DNA of 64,000 bases from contig JAFQCI010000003.1 in assembly GCA_017416505.1 (NCBI GenBank), positions 5,495-69,494 of the forward strand, given 5' to 3'. The first letter of the stretch is position 1; every line of letters begins with the position of its first letter. Below, piece after piece: positions 35,417 to 43,515 of the stretch. A program made the translations under genes and the position numbers. The notes beneath the pieces are model-generated. The model was given only the letters and a program-made list of their open reading frames with translations. It made no database searches and had not been told where the DNA came from. This stretch comes from Lachnospiraceae bacterium. Lineage in GTDB: Bacteria > Bacillota_A > Clostridia > Lachnospirales > Lachnospiraceae.

Positions 35417-36055
35417 ATGTTTTTAAATGAAAAACAGTTAGTTGAGAAACTAGTGCAGGATCTTCAGGAACGTTATAATACACAGTATATTGTTAGAGAG
35501 TTGAGAGGTGGAAATAATATTGCTGATATAGTTTATACAACGGACATAAAACGTGAAAATATTGTGTTCGATGAATACTTTAATGCATATTATTATTTTA
35601 ACACTATATATAATAAGAAAAAGATTTGTATAGACGAAACAGATAATATAATATCGTCAAATGCAAAGAAATTTTATCGATTTCTTAGAGAATTGGAAGA
35701 GTTAGGATATGTAAAAATTGATGGGAACTATGTTACTTCTGTAAAAAAGGTTGATGCTGTTGCGAAAAATTTTATTGCAGTTGAGGCTAAAATATCAGAT
35801 TGGAGAGCTGGACTAGAACAAGCATATAGATACAAACAATATGCGAATGAAGTGTATGTTGCGATTAGTGCTGAATACTATGATAATGTTGATAAGGAAG
35901 AATTTAAAAAAATGAATATTGGATTGATGTGTGTGTCTGATGGAAAATTGAGAATACCAATAAAAGCAAAAAAAGAAAAAGTAAAAAAATTAGATATTCA
36001 ATATTATATAGGTGACCGTTTTTTAAGACAGTTGCAAAGTGCAACTAATTCATAA
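35417..36055 (+). CDS. PD-(D/E)XK nuclease-like protein
   Basis: About 212 residues. The pattern RELRGGNNIADIVY (possible metal Asp) followed about 80 residues later by FIAVEAKISDWRAGLEQAYRYK fits the D...ExK core of restriction-endonuclease-like folds. A middle segment (about 85-115, KFYRFLRELEELGYVKIDGNY) looks like a winged helix. AAGGAG precedes ATG 35417. It lies 14 bp after the kinase fusion and last before the right end of the element, so the two form one unit. Confidence 0.6.
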   Translation: MFLNEKQLVEKLVQDLQERYNTQYIVRELRGGNNIADIVYTTDIKRENIVFDEYFNAYYYFNTIYNKKKICIDETDNIISSNAKKFYRFLRELEELGYVKIDGNYVTSVKKVDAVAKNFIAVEAKISDWRAGLEQAYRYKQYANEVYVAISAEYYDNVDKEEFKKMNIGLMCVSDGKLRIPIKAKKEKVKKLDIQYYIGDRFLRQLQSATNS

Positions 36056-36114
36056 TGAATATGGTGACTGTGATGAGTGAGTTGTTTTGAATAGTCTTGC
36101 ATAATACACCCACA

Positions 36115-36157
36115 AGTAACACCCCATTCCAACAATCCAGCAACCAAGCCATTCCCA
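36115..36157. repeat. Right end-proximal inverted repeat of the element
   Basis: Starts AGTAACACCCCATTCC and ends AAGCCATTCCCA. Its reverse complement matches 19349-19394 at GGCTT..TTGCTGGATT and GGGTGTTACT, with a short gap. Confidence 0.7.
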
Positions 36158-36173
36158 CCCAGTACCACACACA

Positions 36174-36185
36174 TCAAAGAGATAA
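36174..36185. repeat. Right attachment site core (attR)
   Basis: TCAAAGAGATAA, identical to the last 12 bp of rpsI. The chromosome resumes to the right, beginning with a terminator that would have ended the rplM-rpsI transcript. Confidence 0.7.
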
Positions 36186-36216
36186 AGATTATTTCCCATA
36201 CAGCTCAAAACGATTC

Positions 36217-36255
36217 AAAACTCCTCAGGACTTCACTGTTTTGGGGAGTTTTTTG
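36217..36255 (+). terminator. Rho-independent terminator, probably the displaced rpsI terminator
   Basis: AAAACTCC pairs with GGGGAGTTTT around a loop of about 18 nt, followed by T-rich sequence. It sits 30 bp right of attR, where the native rpsI terminator should be after insertion. Confidence 0.75.
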
Positions 36256-36298
36256 TGTTAGCAGGAAGTTAGCCGATAAAAAGAAGGAGGAATGTCTT

Positions 36299-37021
36299 AT
36301 AAGTTTACAACCAAATAATTTCAAGCTAGAACCAACGACAGTCTGGTCGTTTCCAGATAGAGGTAGTTGGGCAACGCACTCAGGAAAGTATCGAGGAAAT
36401 TGGTCACCATATGTGCCAAGAAATCTGATACTTCGCTATTCTAATCCAGGTGAATGGGTCTTAGATCAATTTATGGGTAGTGGAACGACCTTGGTAGAGG
36501 CGAAACTACTCAATCGTAACGCGATAGGTGTTGATATCAATCCGCAGTCTATTTCAATTTCTGAAGCAAATTTACAATTCCGATGTGAAACAAATTCAAA
36601 AATATTTATACGAAATGGCAATGCTACAGATTTATATTTTATCAAAGATAGTCATATTGATTTTATCTGTACTCATCCGCCCTATGCTAATATTATTAAA
36701 TATAGCAGAGGGATAGAAGGGGATATATCGTTGCTTGGTGTAGAGGAGTTTTTAACTGAAATGCACAAGGTGGCAGAGGAATCTTATCGTGTGTTGAAAA
36801 AAGGAAAAATGTGTGCTGTAATGATAGGTGATGTAAGAAAACATGGGAAAGTCATTCCGCTGGGTTTTCGTATGATGGAATGTTTTTTACAGGCAGGTTT
36901 TATGAATAAAGAGATTATTATTAAGGAGCAACATAATTGTCGCTCCACGGATTATTGGGAGAAGCGGAATAAGAATTTTCTTCTGCTAGCACATGAGTAT
37001 ATATTTGTGTTTCAAAAGTAA
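36299..37021 (+). CDS. DNA methyltransferase (N4/N6 type), apparent ATA start
   Basis: 240 residues if read from ATA 36299, which is 8 nt after AAGGAGG. The first usual start, GTG 36413, is internal: upstream codons encode TTVWSFPDRG and YRGNWSPYVPRNL, conserved in the family. SAM motif I is LDQFMGSGTT; the catalytic motif reads THPPYA, a variant of S/D/N-PPY. No other ATG, GTG or TTG fits. An ATG at 36292 gives only an eight-residue peptide. It may pair with the DpnII genes 107 bp downstream. Confidence 0.75.
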   Translation: MSLQPNNFKLEPTTVWSFPDRGSWATHSGKYRGNWSPYVPRNLILRYSNPGEWVLDQFMGSGTTLVEAKLLNRNAIGVDINPQSISISEANLQFRCETNSKIFIRNGNATDLYFIKDSHIDFICTHPPYANIIKYSRGIEGDISLLGVEEFLTEMHKVAEESYRVLKKGKMCAVMIGDVRKHGKVIPLGFRMMECFLQAGFMNKEIIIKEQHNCRSTDYWEKRNKNFLLLAHEYIFVFQK

Positions 37022-37127
37022 ATTAATTCAAAAAGAACTAAGTTTAAGTTGTTATTTTTCTTGTTTACAAGTATAATAGATATGCAAAGAAAAGTCCTTT
37101 TGCGGACGTAGAGAAGAGGAATCGTCA

Positions 37128-37961
37128 ATGAGTAATTCAATTATCGCTCCATTTGTGAAGTGGGCTGGAGGAAAGCGTCAGTTACTTTCGCAGATAAAGG
37201 AGAGAATGCCTGAAAAATATGATAATTATTTCGAGCCGTTTGTAGGTGGCGGTGCGGTGATATTCGAATTGCTACCTGCAAATGCTTTGATAAACGATAT
37301 CAATAAGGCGTTGATAAATGCTTATAAGCAGATATGTAATGCACCGGAAGCATTTCTAAAGGCTGTAAAGAAGCTGGATGAGGAAATGTGGGAAGATGGA
37401 AAAGAGTATTACTATTCTCTTAGAGAGCATTACAACGATAAGCTAATGAAAGCAGAGTTCGATGTGGAGTTGGCTGCGTTGTTTGTATTTATCAATAAGC
37501 ACTGCTTTAACGGCTTGTATCGTGTAAATGGCAAGGGACTTTTCAATGTTCCATACAATAATAGCCGTAGAGCTTCTGTTGACGAAAATGCTATTATGGA
37601 GATTTCCCAATATCTTCAGGGTGTAAAAATTATTGATGGAGATTTTGAGGTTGCCTGTAAGGATGCAAAGAAGGGCGATTTTGTATTTATAGATAGTCCG
37701 TATGCACCGTTGAATCCAACTTCTTTTGAAGCATATACCAAAGAGGGATTTGATATAGAAAGTCATAAACGACTTGCACAGTTATTTGATGAATTAACAG
37801 CCAGAGGTTGCTATTGTATGCTCACAAATCATAATACGGATTTGATTAATGAGCTGTATGGTAACAAAGGCTACAGAATAGATGTTGTAAGTGTTAAGCG
37901 TATGATTAATTCGGATGCATCCAACAGAGTTGGTGAAGAAGTGATTATATGCAATTACTAA
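37128..37961 (+). CDS. dpnM: Dam-type adenine methyltransferase, DpnM-like (GATC)
   Basis: 277 residues of the alpha class: the SAM motif FVKWAGGKRQLL at the N-terminus, FEPFVGGGAV, and catalytic DSPY (from 189) in place of the usual DPPY, as in some DpnM/MboI relatives. It methylates adenine in GATC to protect host DNA. It starts at ATG 37128; the usual ribosome binding site is weak (AAGAGGAATC). First gene of the DpnII-type set, same order as in pneumococcus. Confidence 0.9.
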   Translation: MSNSIIAPFVKWAGGKRQLLSQIKERMPEKYDNYFEPFVGGGAVIFELLPANALINDINKALINAYKQICNAPEAFLKAVKKLDEEMWEDGKEYYYSLREHYNDKLMKAEFDVELAALFVFINKHCFNGLYRVNGKGLFNVPYNNSRRASVDENAIMEISQYLQGVKIIDGDFEVACKDAKKGDFVFIDSPYAPLNPTSFEAYTKEGFDIESHKRLAQLFDELTARGCYCMLTNHNTDLINELYGNKGYRIDVVSVKRMINSDASNRVGEEVIICNY

Positions 37962-38024
37962 ATGGAGTCAATGCCTCTGCTCACAGAGGTTCGCATTTTG
38001 CTCCGCAAAACAAGGAGACATGTA

Positions 38025-38828
38025 ATGGAGAACTTATTTACAAAGAAAGTGCCATTATATTTCGAAACAGAAGAGGCACAATTGGTATTAGGTGATTCTT
38101 TTAAAATTCTAACAAAAATGGAACCGGAATCTGTGGATATGATATTTGCAGATCCTCCCTACTTTTTAAGTAATGACGGCATTACCTGTCAGGGTGGGAA
38201 AATGGTTTCGGTTAATAAAGGCTCATGGGATAAGCTTTCGGAAAGTGGAACCAGCGTCGAAGAGAAACACAAGTTTAACAGAAAGTGGATTAAGTTATGT
38301 AAGAAAGTACTAAAGCCGAACGGCACGATTTGGATATCGGGAACACTACACAATATATATTCGATTGGTATGGCATTGGAGCAGGAAGGTTTCAAGATAA
38401 TTAACAACATAACATGGCAGAAAACAAATCCACCACCAAACTTAGCATGTCGATGCTTCACACATTCTACGGAAACCATTTTATGGGCAAAGAAGAATGA
38501 AAAGAAGTCTCGGCATTTTTTTGATTATCAGAAAATGAAGGAAATGAATGATGGCAAGCAGATGAAAGATGTGTGGACAGGAGGATTGACGAAACCTTCG
38601 GAGAAAACAGAAGGTAAACACCCGACACAGAAACCGGAATATCTGCTTGAAAAAGTTGTATTAGCATCTACAGAAGAAGGACAAGTTATACTGGACCCTT
38701 TCTGCGGTGCCGGAACCACCGGAGTAGAGGCTGTGCGATTTGGGCGGAAATTTATTGGGATAGATGTAAATGAAGAATACTTGGAGATATCCAAGAAAAG
38801 ATTGGAGAGGGTAACAAATGGCAAATAG
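38025..38828 (+). CDS. dpnA: Second DpnII-system adenine methyltransferase, DpnA-like
   Basis: 267 residues of the beta class, with catalytic ADPPYFLS near residue 42 and SAM motif DPFCGAGTTG near 225, the reversed order of the DpnM enzyme. DpnA-type enzymes can methylate single-stranded GATC DNA, protecting incoming plasmid strands; this is family knowledge. ATG 38025 follows AAGGAG at 7 nt; an ORF extension upstream to 37962 lacks a ribosome binding site. It overlaps dpnB by 11 bp. Confidence 0.9.
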   Translation: MENLFTKKVPLYFETEEAQLVLGDSFKILTKMEPESVDMIFADPPYFLSNDGITCQGGKMVSVNKGSWDKLSESGTSVEEKHKFNRKWIKLCKKVLKPNGTIWISGTLHNIYSIGMALEQEGFKIINNITWQKTNPPPNLACRCFTHSTETILWAKKNEKKSRHFFDYQKMKEMNDGKQMKDVWTGGLTKPSEKTEGKHPTQKPEYLLEKVVLASTEEGQVILDPFCGAGTTGVEAVRFGRKFIGIDVNEEYLEISKKRLERVTNGK

Positions 38829-39681
38829 AGATTTTGATGAATGGCTGAGTAAATTCAGACCGAGTATATCGAGTTACGATTATTATATTGACTTTGAAAA
38901 AGTCGTAAGAAATGTAGAAGAAATCAAGGTGGAACTGAATATTATGAACTCCTTGATAGGTTCAAAAAACATAGAGGAAGACTTCGAGAGAATAGTGACA
39001 AAGTATCCGGAAACATTGCAATGTGTTCCATTACTTCTAGCGGTAAGAGGATATGAAATTTACGCACAGGATGAAGATGGAGCATTCTTGTATAATTTCA
39101 AGAAAATGAATTACAGTGTGGAACAATACAAGGTATTTATGCGTAAGACCGGATTGTTTGATATGATTGCAGAACATTTGGTAAATAATCTTGTTGATTA
39201 CGCTCTCGGTATTGAAACCGGATTGGATTCTAATGGTCGTAAAAATCGTGGCGGTCACCAGATGGAAGATTTGGTTGAGAAGTATATTGTGGCAGCAGGA
39301 TTTGTGAAGGAGGTGGATTACTTCAAGGAAATGTATCTTAAAGACATTGAGGAAAAGTGGAACATTGATTTATCAGCACTTTCCAATCAGGGCAAAGCTG
39401 CTAAGAGATTTGATTTTGTAATCAAGACGGATAAAATGATTTATGGTATAGAAACAAACTTTTATGGTGGCGGTGGCTCCAAGCTCAATGAAACTGCGAG
39501 AAGCTACAAGATGCTTTCACAGGAAGCAGATACTATTGATGGATTTACCTTTGTGTGGTTTACAGATGGAATTGGTTGGAAGAGTGCAAGAGGTAATTTG
39601 AGAGAGACATTCGAAGTTATGGATACTATTTATAGTATTGATGATATGGAGAATGGGATTATCGTTAATGTGTTTCAGTAG
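38818..39681 (+). CDS. dpnB: Type II restriction endonuclease, DpnII/MboI-like (GATC)
   Basis: 287 residues aligned throughout with DpnII family traits: an N-terminal FDEWLSKFRPSI, the central YALGIETGLDSNGRKNRGG, and a late RFDFVIKTDKMIYGIETNFYGGGGSKLNE that carries the PD-(D/E)XK-type residues (Asp, Glu). Cuts unmethylated GATC. It overlaps the preceding methyltransferase gene, which links their expression. Confidence 0.93.
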   Translation: MANRDFDEWLSKFRPSISSYDYYIDFEKVVRNVEEIKVELNIMNSLIGSKNIEEDFERIVTKYPETLQCVPLLLAVRGYEIYAQDEDGAFLYNFKKMNYSVEQYKVFMRKTGLFDMIAEHLVNNLVDYALGIETGLDSNGRKNRGGHQMEDLVEKYIVAAGFVKEVDYFKEMYLKDIEEKWNIDLSALSNQGKAAKRFDFVIKTDKMIYGIETNFYGGGGSKLNETARSYKMLSQEADTIDGFTFVWFTDGIGWKSARGNLRETFEVMDTIYSIDDMENGIIVNVFQ

Positions 39682-39710
39682 TTGAATAGACCATAGGGGA
39701 GAAAATGAAA

Positions 39711-40451
39711 ATGAAAAAACATACTAAAATTATACCAGCAATACTTTTATTGTTTATTACAGGCTGTAGTTCAAATCATACAAACACACTTTTTGAGAGT
39801 GAAGAAGCAATGAAAGCAAAGTCGGAAGTAGAAACAGTTGTAGACTCAAGTGATTTATCTGGGATATCAACAGCAACCAATATATCAGATGAAGTACAAT
39901 CAACAGAAGAAAGCAAGTTAAGTGAAACAGAAAAAATGATAGAAGAATTGTTAACGGAAAATCATAAAGATGAGGGGACTTCTGATATGGGAAAATACAA
40001 AGGTAAAAAATATACATTTTATAAGGCAGAACTTAATAAACTTGAAAATGGTATGTATCATAAAATCAGAGGTGTTTATTCAGAGTATTATCAGGCAGAA
40101 TATCATGGCTTGTTTTTGGGACAGGTAGTAACTTTGTTTGGTGCAGAAAACTTAACAAACAACAATGAGGATCTGATATCTCATGCTGTTGCAGCAGAAA
40201 ATGAAAATGGTGAAGTAATCTATTTGGAGGTTTATTATGGACCATCAGGACCGGCCATAGGAGGACAGGATGGAGAAAATTTTGAAGAAGCAGCTAAGGA
40301 ATTGGAGGAGGTTATAAGAAATACAGTTCCTATAGATTTTGAAGCTACGAGTGTGTATGAGGATGTTGGTGTATCCATAAGAATGGGTACAAAGAATGGG
40401 AAAGGATTTTATGAAGCAGATTTCGATTCAGAGTTTTTTTCTATGTACTAG
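39711..40451 (+). CDS. Putative lipoprotein
   Basis: About 246 residues: a signal peptide with lipobox FITGC, a Ser/Glu/Thr-rich linker to about 80, and a folded C-terminal domain of about 150 residues with no recognised family. ATG 39705 is also possible, but ATG 39711 is better spaced from GGGGAG. Extracellular and membrane anchored by prediction; function unknown. Confidence 0.65.
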   Translation: MKKHTKIIPAILLLFITGCSSNHTNTLFESEEAMKAKSEVETVVDSSDLSGISTATNISDEVQSTEESKLSETEKMIEELLTENHKDEGTSDMGKYKGKKYTFYKAELNKLENGMYHKIRGVYSEYYQAEYHGLFLGQVVTLFGAENLTNNNEDLISHAVAAENENGEVIYLEVYYGPSGPAIGGQDGENFEEAAKELEEVIRNTVPIDFEATSVYEDVGVSIRMGTKNGKGFYEADFDSEFFSMY

Positions 40452-40456
40452 TTATC

Positions 40457-41185
40457 TTGTATAATAGGAAATTGCTCTTATCTGAGCAACCTTTAAACCA
40501 GGAATTTGAATGCTACTGCACATTCCTTGCCGGTTGTGCTTTTGTTCCAATTTTGCTAAGGACAATATTATGTGAATCATGTGGTACACAAATTAGTTCG
40601 GCACAGGAACGATGTCCATCCTGTGGGGATGTTTACGGTGAAAACAAAGAGTATGTGAAAAAGAAACGTGCCATGAATCTTAAGTATTTGGAACACTTAA
40701 AGCAACAGGAAGAAAAGATTGAAGAAGAAAAGGAGTATATCAGAAAAACCATGGCAGAAATTAAGCGTCGGAAATTTTACAGACATACATTGCTTAATTT
40801 TGGGCAATCTGAGCCGCCGGTGTATCGTCCTGCAAAGCATTATTTATTCCCTTGTGAATATTGCCACACAGAAATCCGGGGAAAGAGTACAGATGAATAC
40901 GGTTGTCCGAGTTGTGGAGCTCCCTACAAAGAAAATCTGGACTTGAAGGTAGCAGAAGAGGAAGAAAATTTAGAACGGATGCATTATGAGGAATATATGT
41001 ATCTTAAAGATTTGGAATGGGAGCAGAATAAAAGAAACGAAGAACGCGACCAGAAAATTGATACAAAGTACGCAAAACAGATAGCGTATATGACAAAACA
41101 TGGACCAGGACTTGCACTGCTAACGATAGGATTGATAGCGTTAGTGGTAGTAGGAATTAATTACTTGATTATGAATCATAAGTAG
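40457..41185 (+). CDS. Zinc-ribbon, single-pass membrane protein
   Basis: Two zinc-ribbon modules: CESCGTQ...CPSCG (about 38-56) and CEYCHTEI...CPSCG (about 132-155). They are separated by a Glu/Lys coiled coil, with another coil and one C-terminal membrane helix (ALLTIGLIALVVVGINYLI). The start is unclear: TTG 40457 has no ribosome binding site, and the first 35 residues look unlike the family. The N-terminus may be changed, with translation starting near AAGGACAATATT (40558). Function unknown. Confidence 0.6.
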   Translation: MYNRKLLLSEQPLNQEFECYCTFLAGCAFVPILLRTILCESCGTQISSAQERCPSCGDVYGENKEYVKKKRAMNLKYLEHLKQQEEKIEEEKEYIRKTMAEIKRRKFYRHTLLNFGQSEPPVYRPAKHYLFPCEYCHTEIRGKSTDEYGCPSCGAPYKENLDLKVAEEEENLERMHYEEYMYLKDLEWEQNKRNEERDQKIDTKYAKQIAYMTKHGPGLALLTIGLIALVVVGINYLIMNHK

Positions 41186-41289
41186 TGGATGTGAAAGAGG
41201 GAATTGATGATAACGGCAAACGGATATGCACTGGTAATTCATTGGATATAAAAGTTTCAGAAAATGGAAGGATACATAAGGAAAGAAAT

Positions 41290-41952
41290 ATGCTGGATAT
41301 ATTAATTGTAGAAGATAACAAAGAAATAGGTAGTTTGTTGTGTGATTTCTTGCGTAAGGAGAATTATACGGTTAGTGTAGTAGAGACTGGTGAAAAAGCT
41401 TTGGAATTGTATGAAAAGTATGGAGCCAGAGTGATTGTGCTGGATATTATGCTTCCGGGAATGGATGGATTTGCGGTTTGTTCTAAGATTCGGGAGACTT
41501 CCAATACCCATATTCTAATTGCCAGTGCCAAAGTGGAAAAGAATGATAAATTAAAAGGCTTAAATCTTGGTGCAGACGATTACATTGAGAAACCTTATGA
41601 TGTAGATATTTTAATAGCTAAGATTAATGGTATTTTTAAAAGAAAATATGGTCAGGAAGAAATTGTAGAAGGGAATATTCGATTAAATACTGTAAAGCAG
41701 TGGCTCTATGTAGATGGGCAGAAAAAAGAAGTTACTGAAAAGGAGTTTGAACTGTTAAAGCTGCTCATAGAGAATAAGAATGTCACTTTGAAGAAGGAGT
41801 ATTTGTTTAATACCGTTTGGGGAAGTGACAGCGAGTCGGAAATTCAAACCCTGACAGTACATATTAAGTGGCTTAGGGAAAAAATAGAAGAAGACCCCAA
41901 AAAGCCTAAGCATATTATTACAGAGTGGGGAGTAGGATATCGATTTGAGTAA
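41290..41952 (+). CDS. OmpR-family response regulator
   Basis: About 220 residues: a receiver domain starting MLDILIVEDNKE, with the phosphoacceptor Asp in VIVLDIMLPGMDG and Lys in IEKPYD, then a winged-helix DNA-binding domain ending ITEWGVGYRFE. ATG 41290 follows AAGGAAAG; the frame upstream to 41185 is not family-like. Overlaps the histidine kinase gene. Its likely target is the ABC transporter downstream. Confidence 0.93.
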   Translation: MLDILIVEDNKEIGSLLCDFLRKENYTVSVVETGEKALELYEKYGARVIVLDIMLPGMDGFAVCSKIRETSNTHILIASAKVEKNDKLKGLNLGADDYIEKPYDVDILIAKINGIFKRKYGQEEIVEGNIRLNTVKQWLYVDGQKKEVTEKEFELLKLLIENKNVTLKKEYLFNTVWGSDSESEIQTLTVHIKWLREKIEEDPKKPKHIITEWGVGYRFE

Positions 41953-43180
41953 GTTTAAAATTTTTACAATTTTGATTTTGATGGTTGAGATATTGCTGAT
42001 ATTTTCAGTTAATGGATGGTATTTTTATCAAAATAACGACAGTGACGGAAGATTATATCTTGTGGAAGCAAGGCGCGTGATTAAGGAAATAGAAGAACAA
42101 AACCTAGAGTCCGCTGAAATAGAAGCAATGAGTTTAAATAAGTATGAGACCTTAGTGGGAATCAGCGAGTTTGCCCCCGGAGAGGCCTGTGCTAATGATT
42201 ATTTAGTGGAAGAAATAGCCGGTAAGCTGTATCGGATAGAATATGCAGAGGAAAGAAGTTCGAGGTTACCTTTGTATATAAATATCTCGTTCCTTTGTAT
42301 GATGGCTGTGACAATGATTGTACTCGTGTATGTGCAGCATAAAGTCTTAAAACCTTTTCAGAATATGAGTAATTTATCTTATGAACTGGCGAAGGGGAAT
42401 TTGTCCATGCCTATAAAAGAAGAAAAAAGTAAGCTGTTTGGACGTTTCTTGTGGGGAATGGATATGCTTCGGGAAAAGTTGGAGGATAATAAAGAGAAAG
42501 AACTTGAATTTCAAAAGGAGCGCAAGACCCTGATTCTTTCTTTGTCCCATGATATTAAAACACCGCTTTCTTCCATTGAATTGTATTCGAAAGCGTTGGC
42601 AGAGGATTTGTATGACACACAGGAGAGAAAGGACGAAGCTATACAAGGGATTGTAAGGAATGTGAAAGAAATAAAGGGGTACGTAGATGAAATTGTAACC
42701 GCATCCAGAGAGGATTTTCTGAATCTGGAAGTCAATATGGGAGAGTATTACCTTTCAGAAGTTATGAAAGTCATAGAAAGTTATTATAAGGATAAGTTGT
42801 CTGTCATTCACACAGAATTTCATGTGAATGAAATCTCGGAATGTCTTGTCAAAGGGGATAGGAACCGTATGGTTGAGGTTCTGCAAAATGTTATGGAAAA
42901 TGCCATAAAATATGGTGACGGTAAAAGTATCCAAATTTCCTTTAGTGAGGAAGAGGACTGTAAATTAATACATATTGAGAATTCTGGGTGCAATCTGAAA
43001 GAAGAGGAACTTCCAAATCTTTTTGATTCCTTTTATCGTGGAAGCAATAGTACCAATATGAAGGGGAGCGGTCTTGGGCTTTATATTTGCAAAACACTGA
43101 TGCGTAAAATGGATGGAGAAATTTATGCCGAGATGAATGAAGATGTTTTTGGTGTGACGGTAGTGGTTAGAAAAGCGTAA
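41945..43180 (+). CDS. Sensor histidine kinase
   Basis: 411 residues: two membrane helices (about 5-25 and 115-138) enclosing a sensor of about 90 residues, HAMP-like linker, the H box LSHDIKTPLSSIE with the phosphorylated His, N box ENAIKYGD and G box GSGLGLYICK. Starts at TTG 41945 overlapping the regulator stop; no better codon is near. It pairs with the upstream regulator. Confidence 0.92.
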   Translation: MSKFKIFTILILMVEILLIFSVNGWYFYQNNDSDGRLYLVEARRVIKEIEEQNLESAEIEAMSLNKYETLVGISEFAPGEACANDYLVEEIAGKLYRIEYAEERSSRLPLYINISFLCMMAVTMIVLVYVQHKVLKPFQNMSNLSYELAKGNLSMPIKEEKSKLFGRFLWGMDMLREKLEDNKEKELEFQKERKTLILSLSHDIKTPLSSIELYSKALAEDLYDTQERKDEAIQGIVRNVKEIKGYVDEIVTASREDFLNLEVNMGEYYLSEVMKVIESYYKDKLSVIHTEFHVNEISECLVKGDRNRMVEVLQNVMENAIKYGDGKSIQISFSEEEDCKLIHIENSGCNLKEEELPNLFDSFYRGSNSTNMKGSGLGLYICKTLMRKMDGEIYAEMNEDVFGVTVVVRKA

Positions 43181-43186
43181 TAGTAT

Positions 43187-43231
43187 GAAAACTTCAGGGT
43201 TCTATTTTGTGACTCTGAAGTTTTTTTACAT
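43187..43231 (+). terminator. Terminator after the two-component system
   Basis: ACTTCAGGGTTC pairs with GACTCTGAAGT, followed by seven T. Confidence 0.8.
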
Positions 43232-43277
43232 TTAATGATTATTTAATAATTTGTTTTGTAGAATGAATTCAGAAACT

Positions 43278-43484
43278 AAACAATTGCGAAACGATAAAAA
43301 CTTATATTATGTGATTCAAAAGAAACAAATACGTAAGCAGGTGCTTGTTCAGCCGTCGGTACTTAATGAGCGACATGTCGCGAATTTAGTACCGCTACGA
43401 GCTGAACGCAGCGAGAGCGTGCCTGCGATGTTTTGATTCTTTTGAATCACTTTCAAATAAAATATTATAGTTTCGCAATTATCT
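43278..43484. repeat. Dispersed structured repeat, family B, full copy 2 (inverted)
   Basis: About 207 bp, the reverse complement of the copy at 17513-17720. Outer arms are CAATTGCGAAAC and GTTTCGCAATT. The inner stem pairs 43311-43329 (GTGATTCAAAAGAAACAAA) with 43432-43450, one mismatch. The apical hairpin is GCGAC-AT-GTCGC. It fills the 335-bp gap before the ABC permease. Confidence 0.85.
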
Positions 43485-43515
43485 AAATTCAGAAACAAGA
43501 GAAAGGAGTTAAAAA

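Larger units (their letters stand above)
19328..36185. mobile_element. Integrative mobilizable element in the 3' end of rpsI
   Basis: About 16.9 kb bounded by a 12-bp direct repeat, TCAAAGAGATAA, at 19316-19327 (end of rpsI) and 36174-36185. An imperfect inverted repeat lies inside each end (19349-19394 and 36115-36157). It encodes a tyrosine integrase next to rpsI, regulators, an oriT, a MobA/MobL relaxase and a block of defence-type cargo, but no conjugation channel genes. It should therefore excise itself and be mobilized by a helper. rpsI is a known insertion site for such elements in Firmicutes. Confidence 0.85.

Noticed and set aside
39681..41185. Considered a right end of the mobile element beyond the DpnII genes
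   Set aside because: The 12-bp repeat and inverted end repeat place the right end at 36185. No second copy of the rpsI end was noticed further right.
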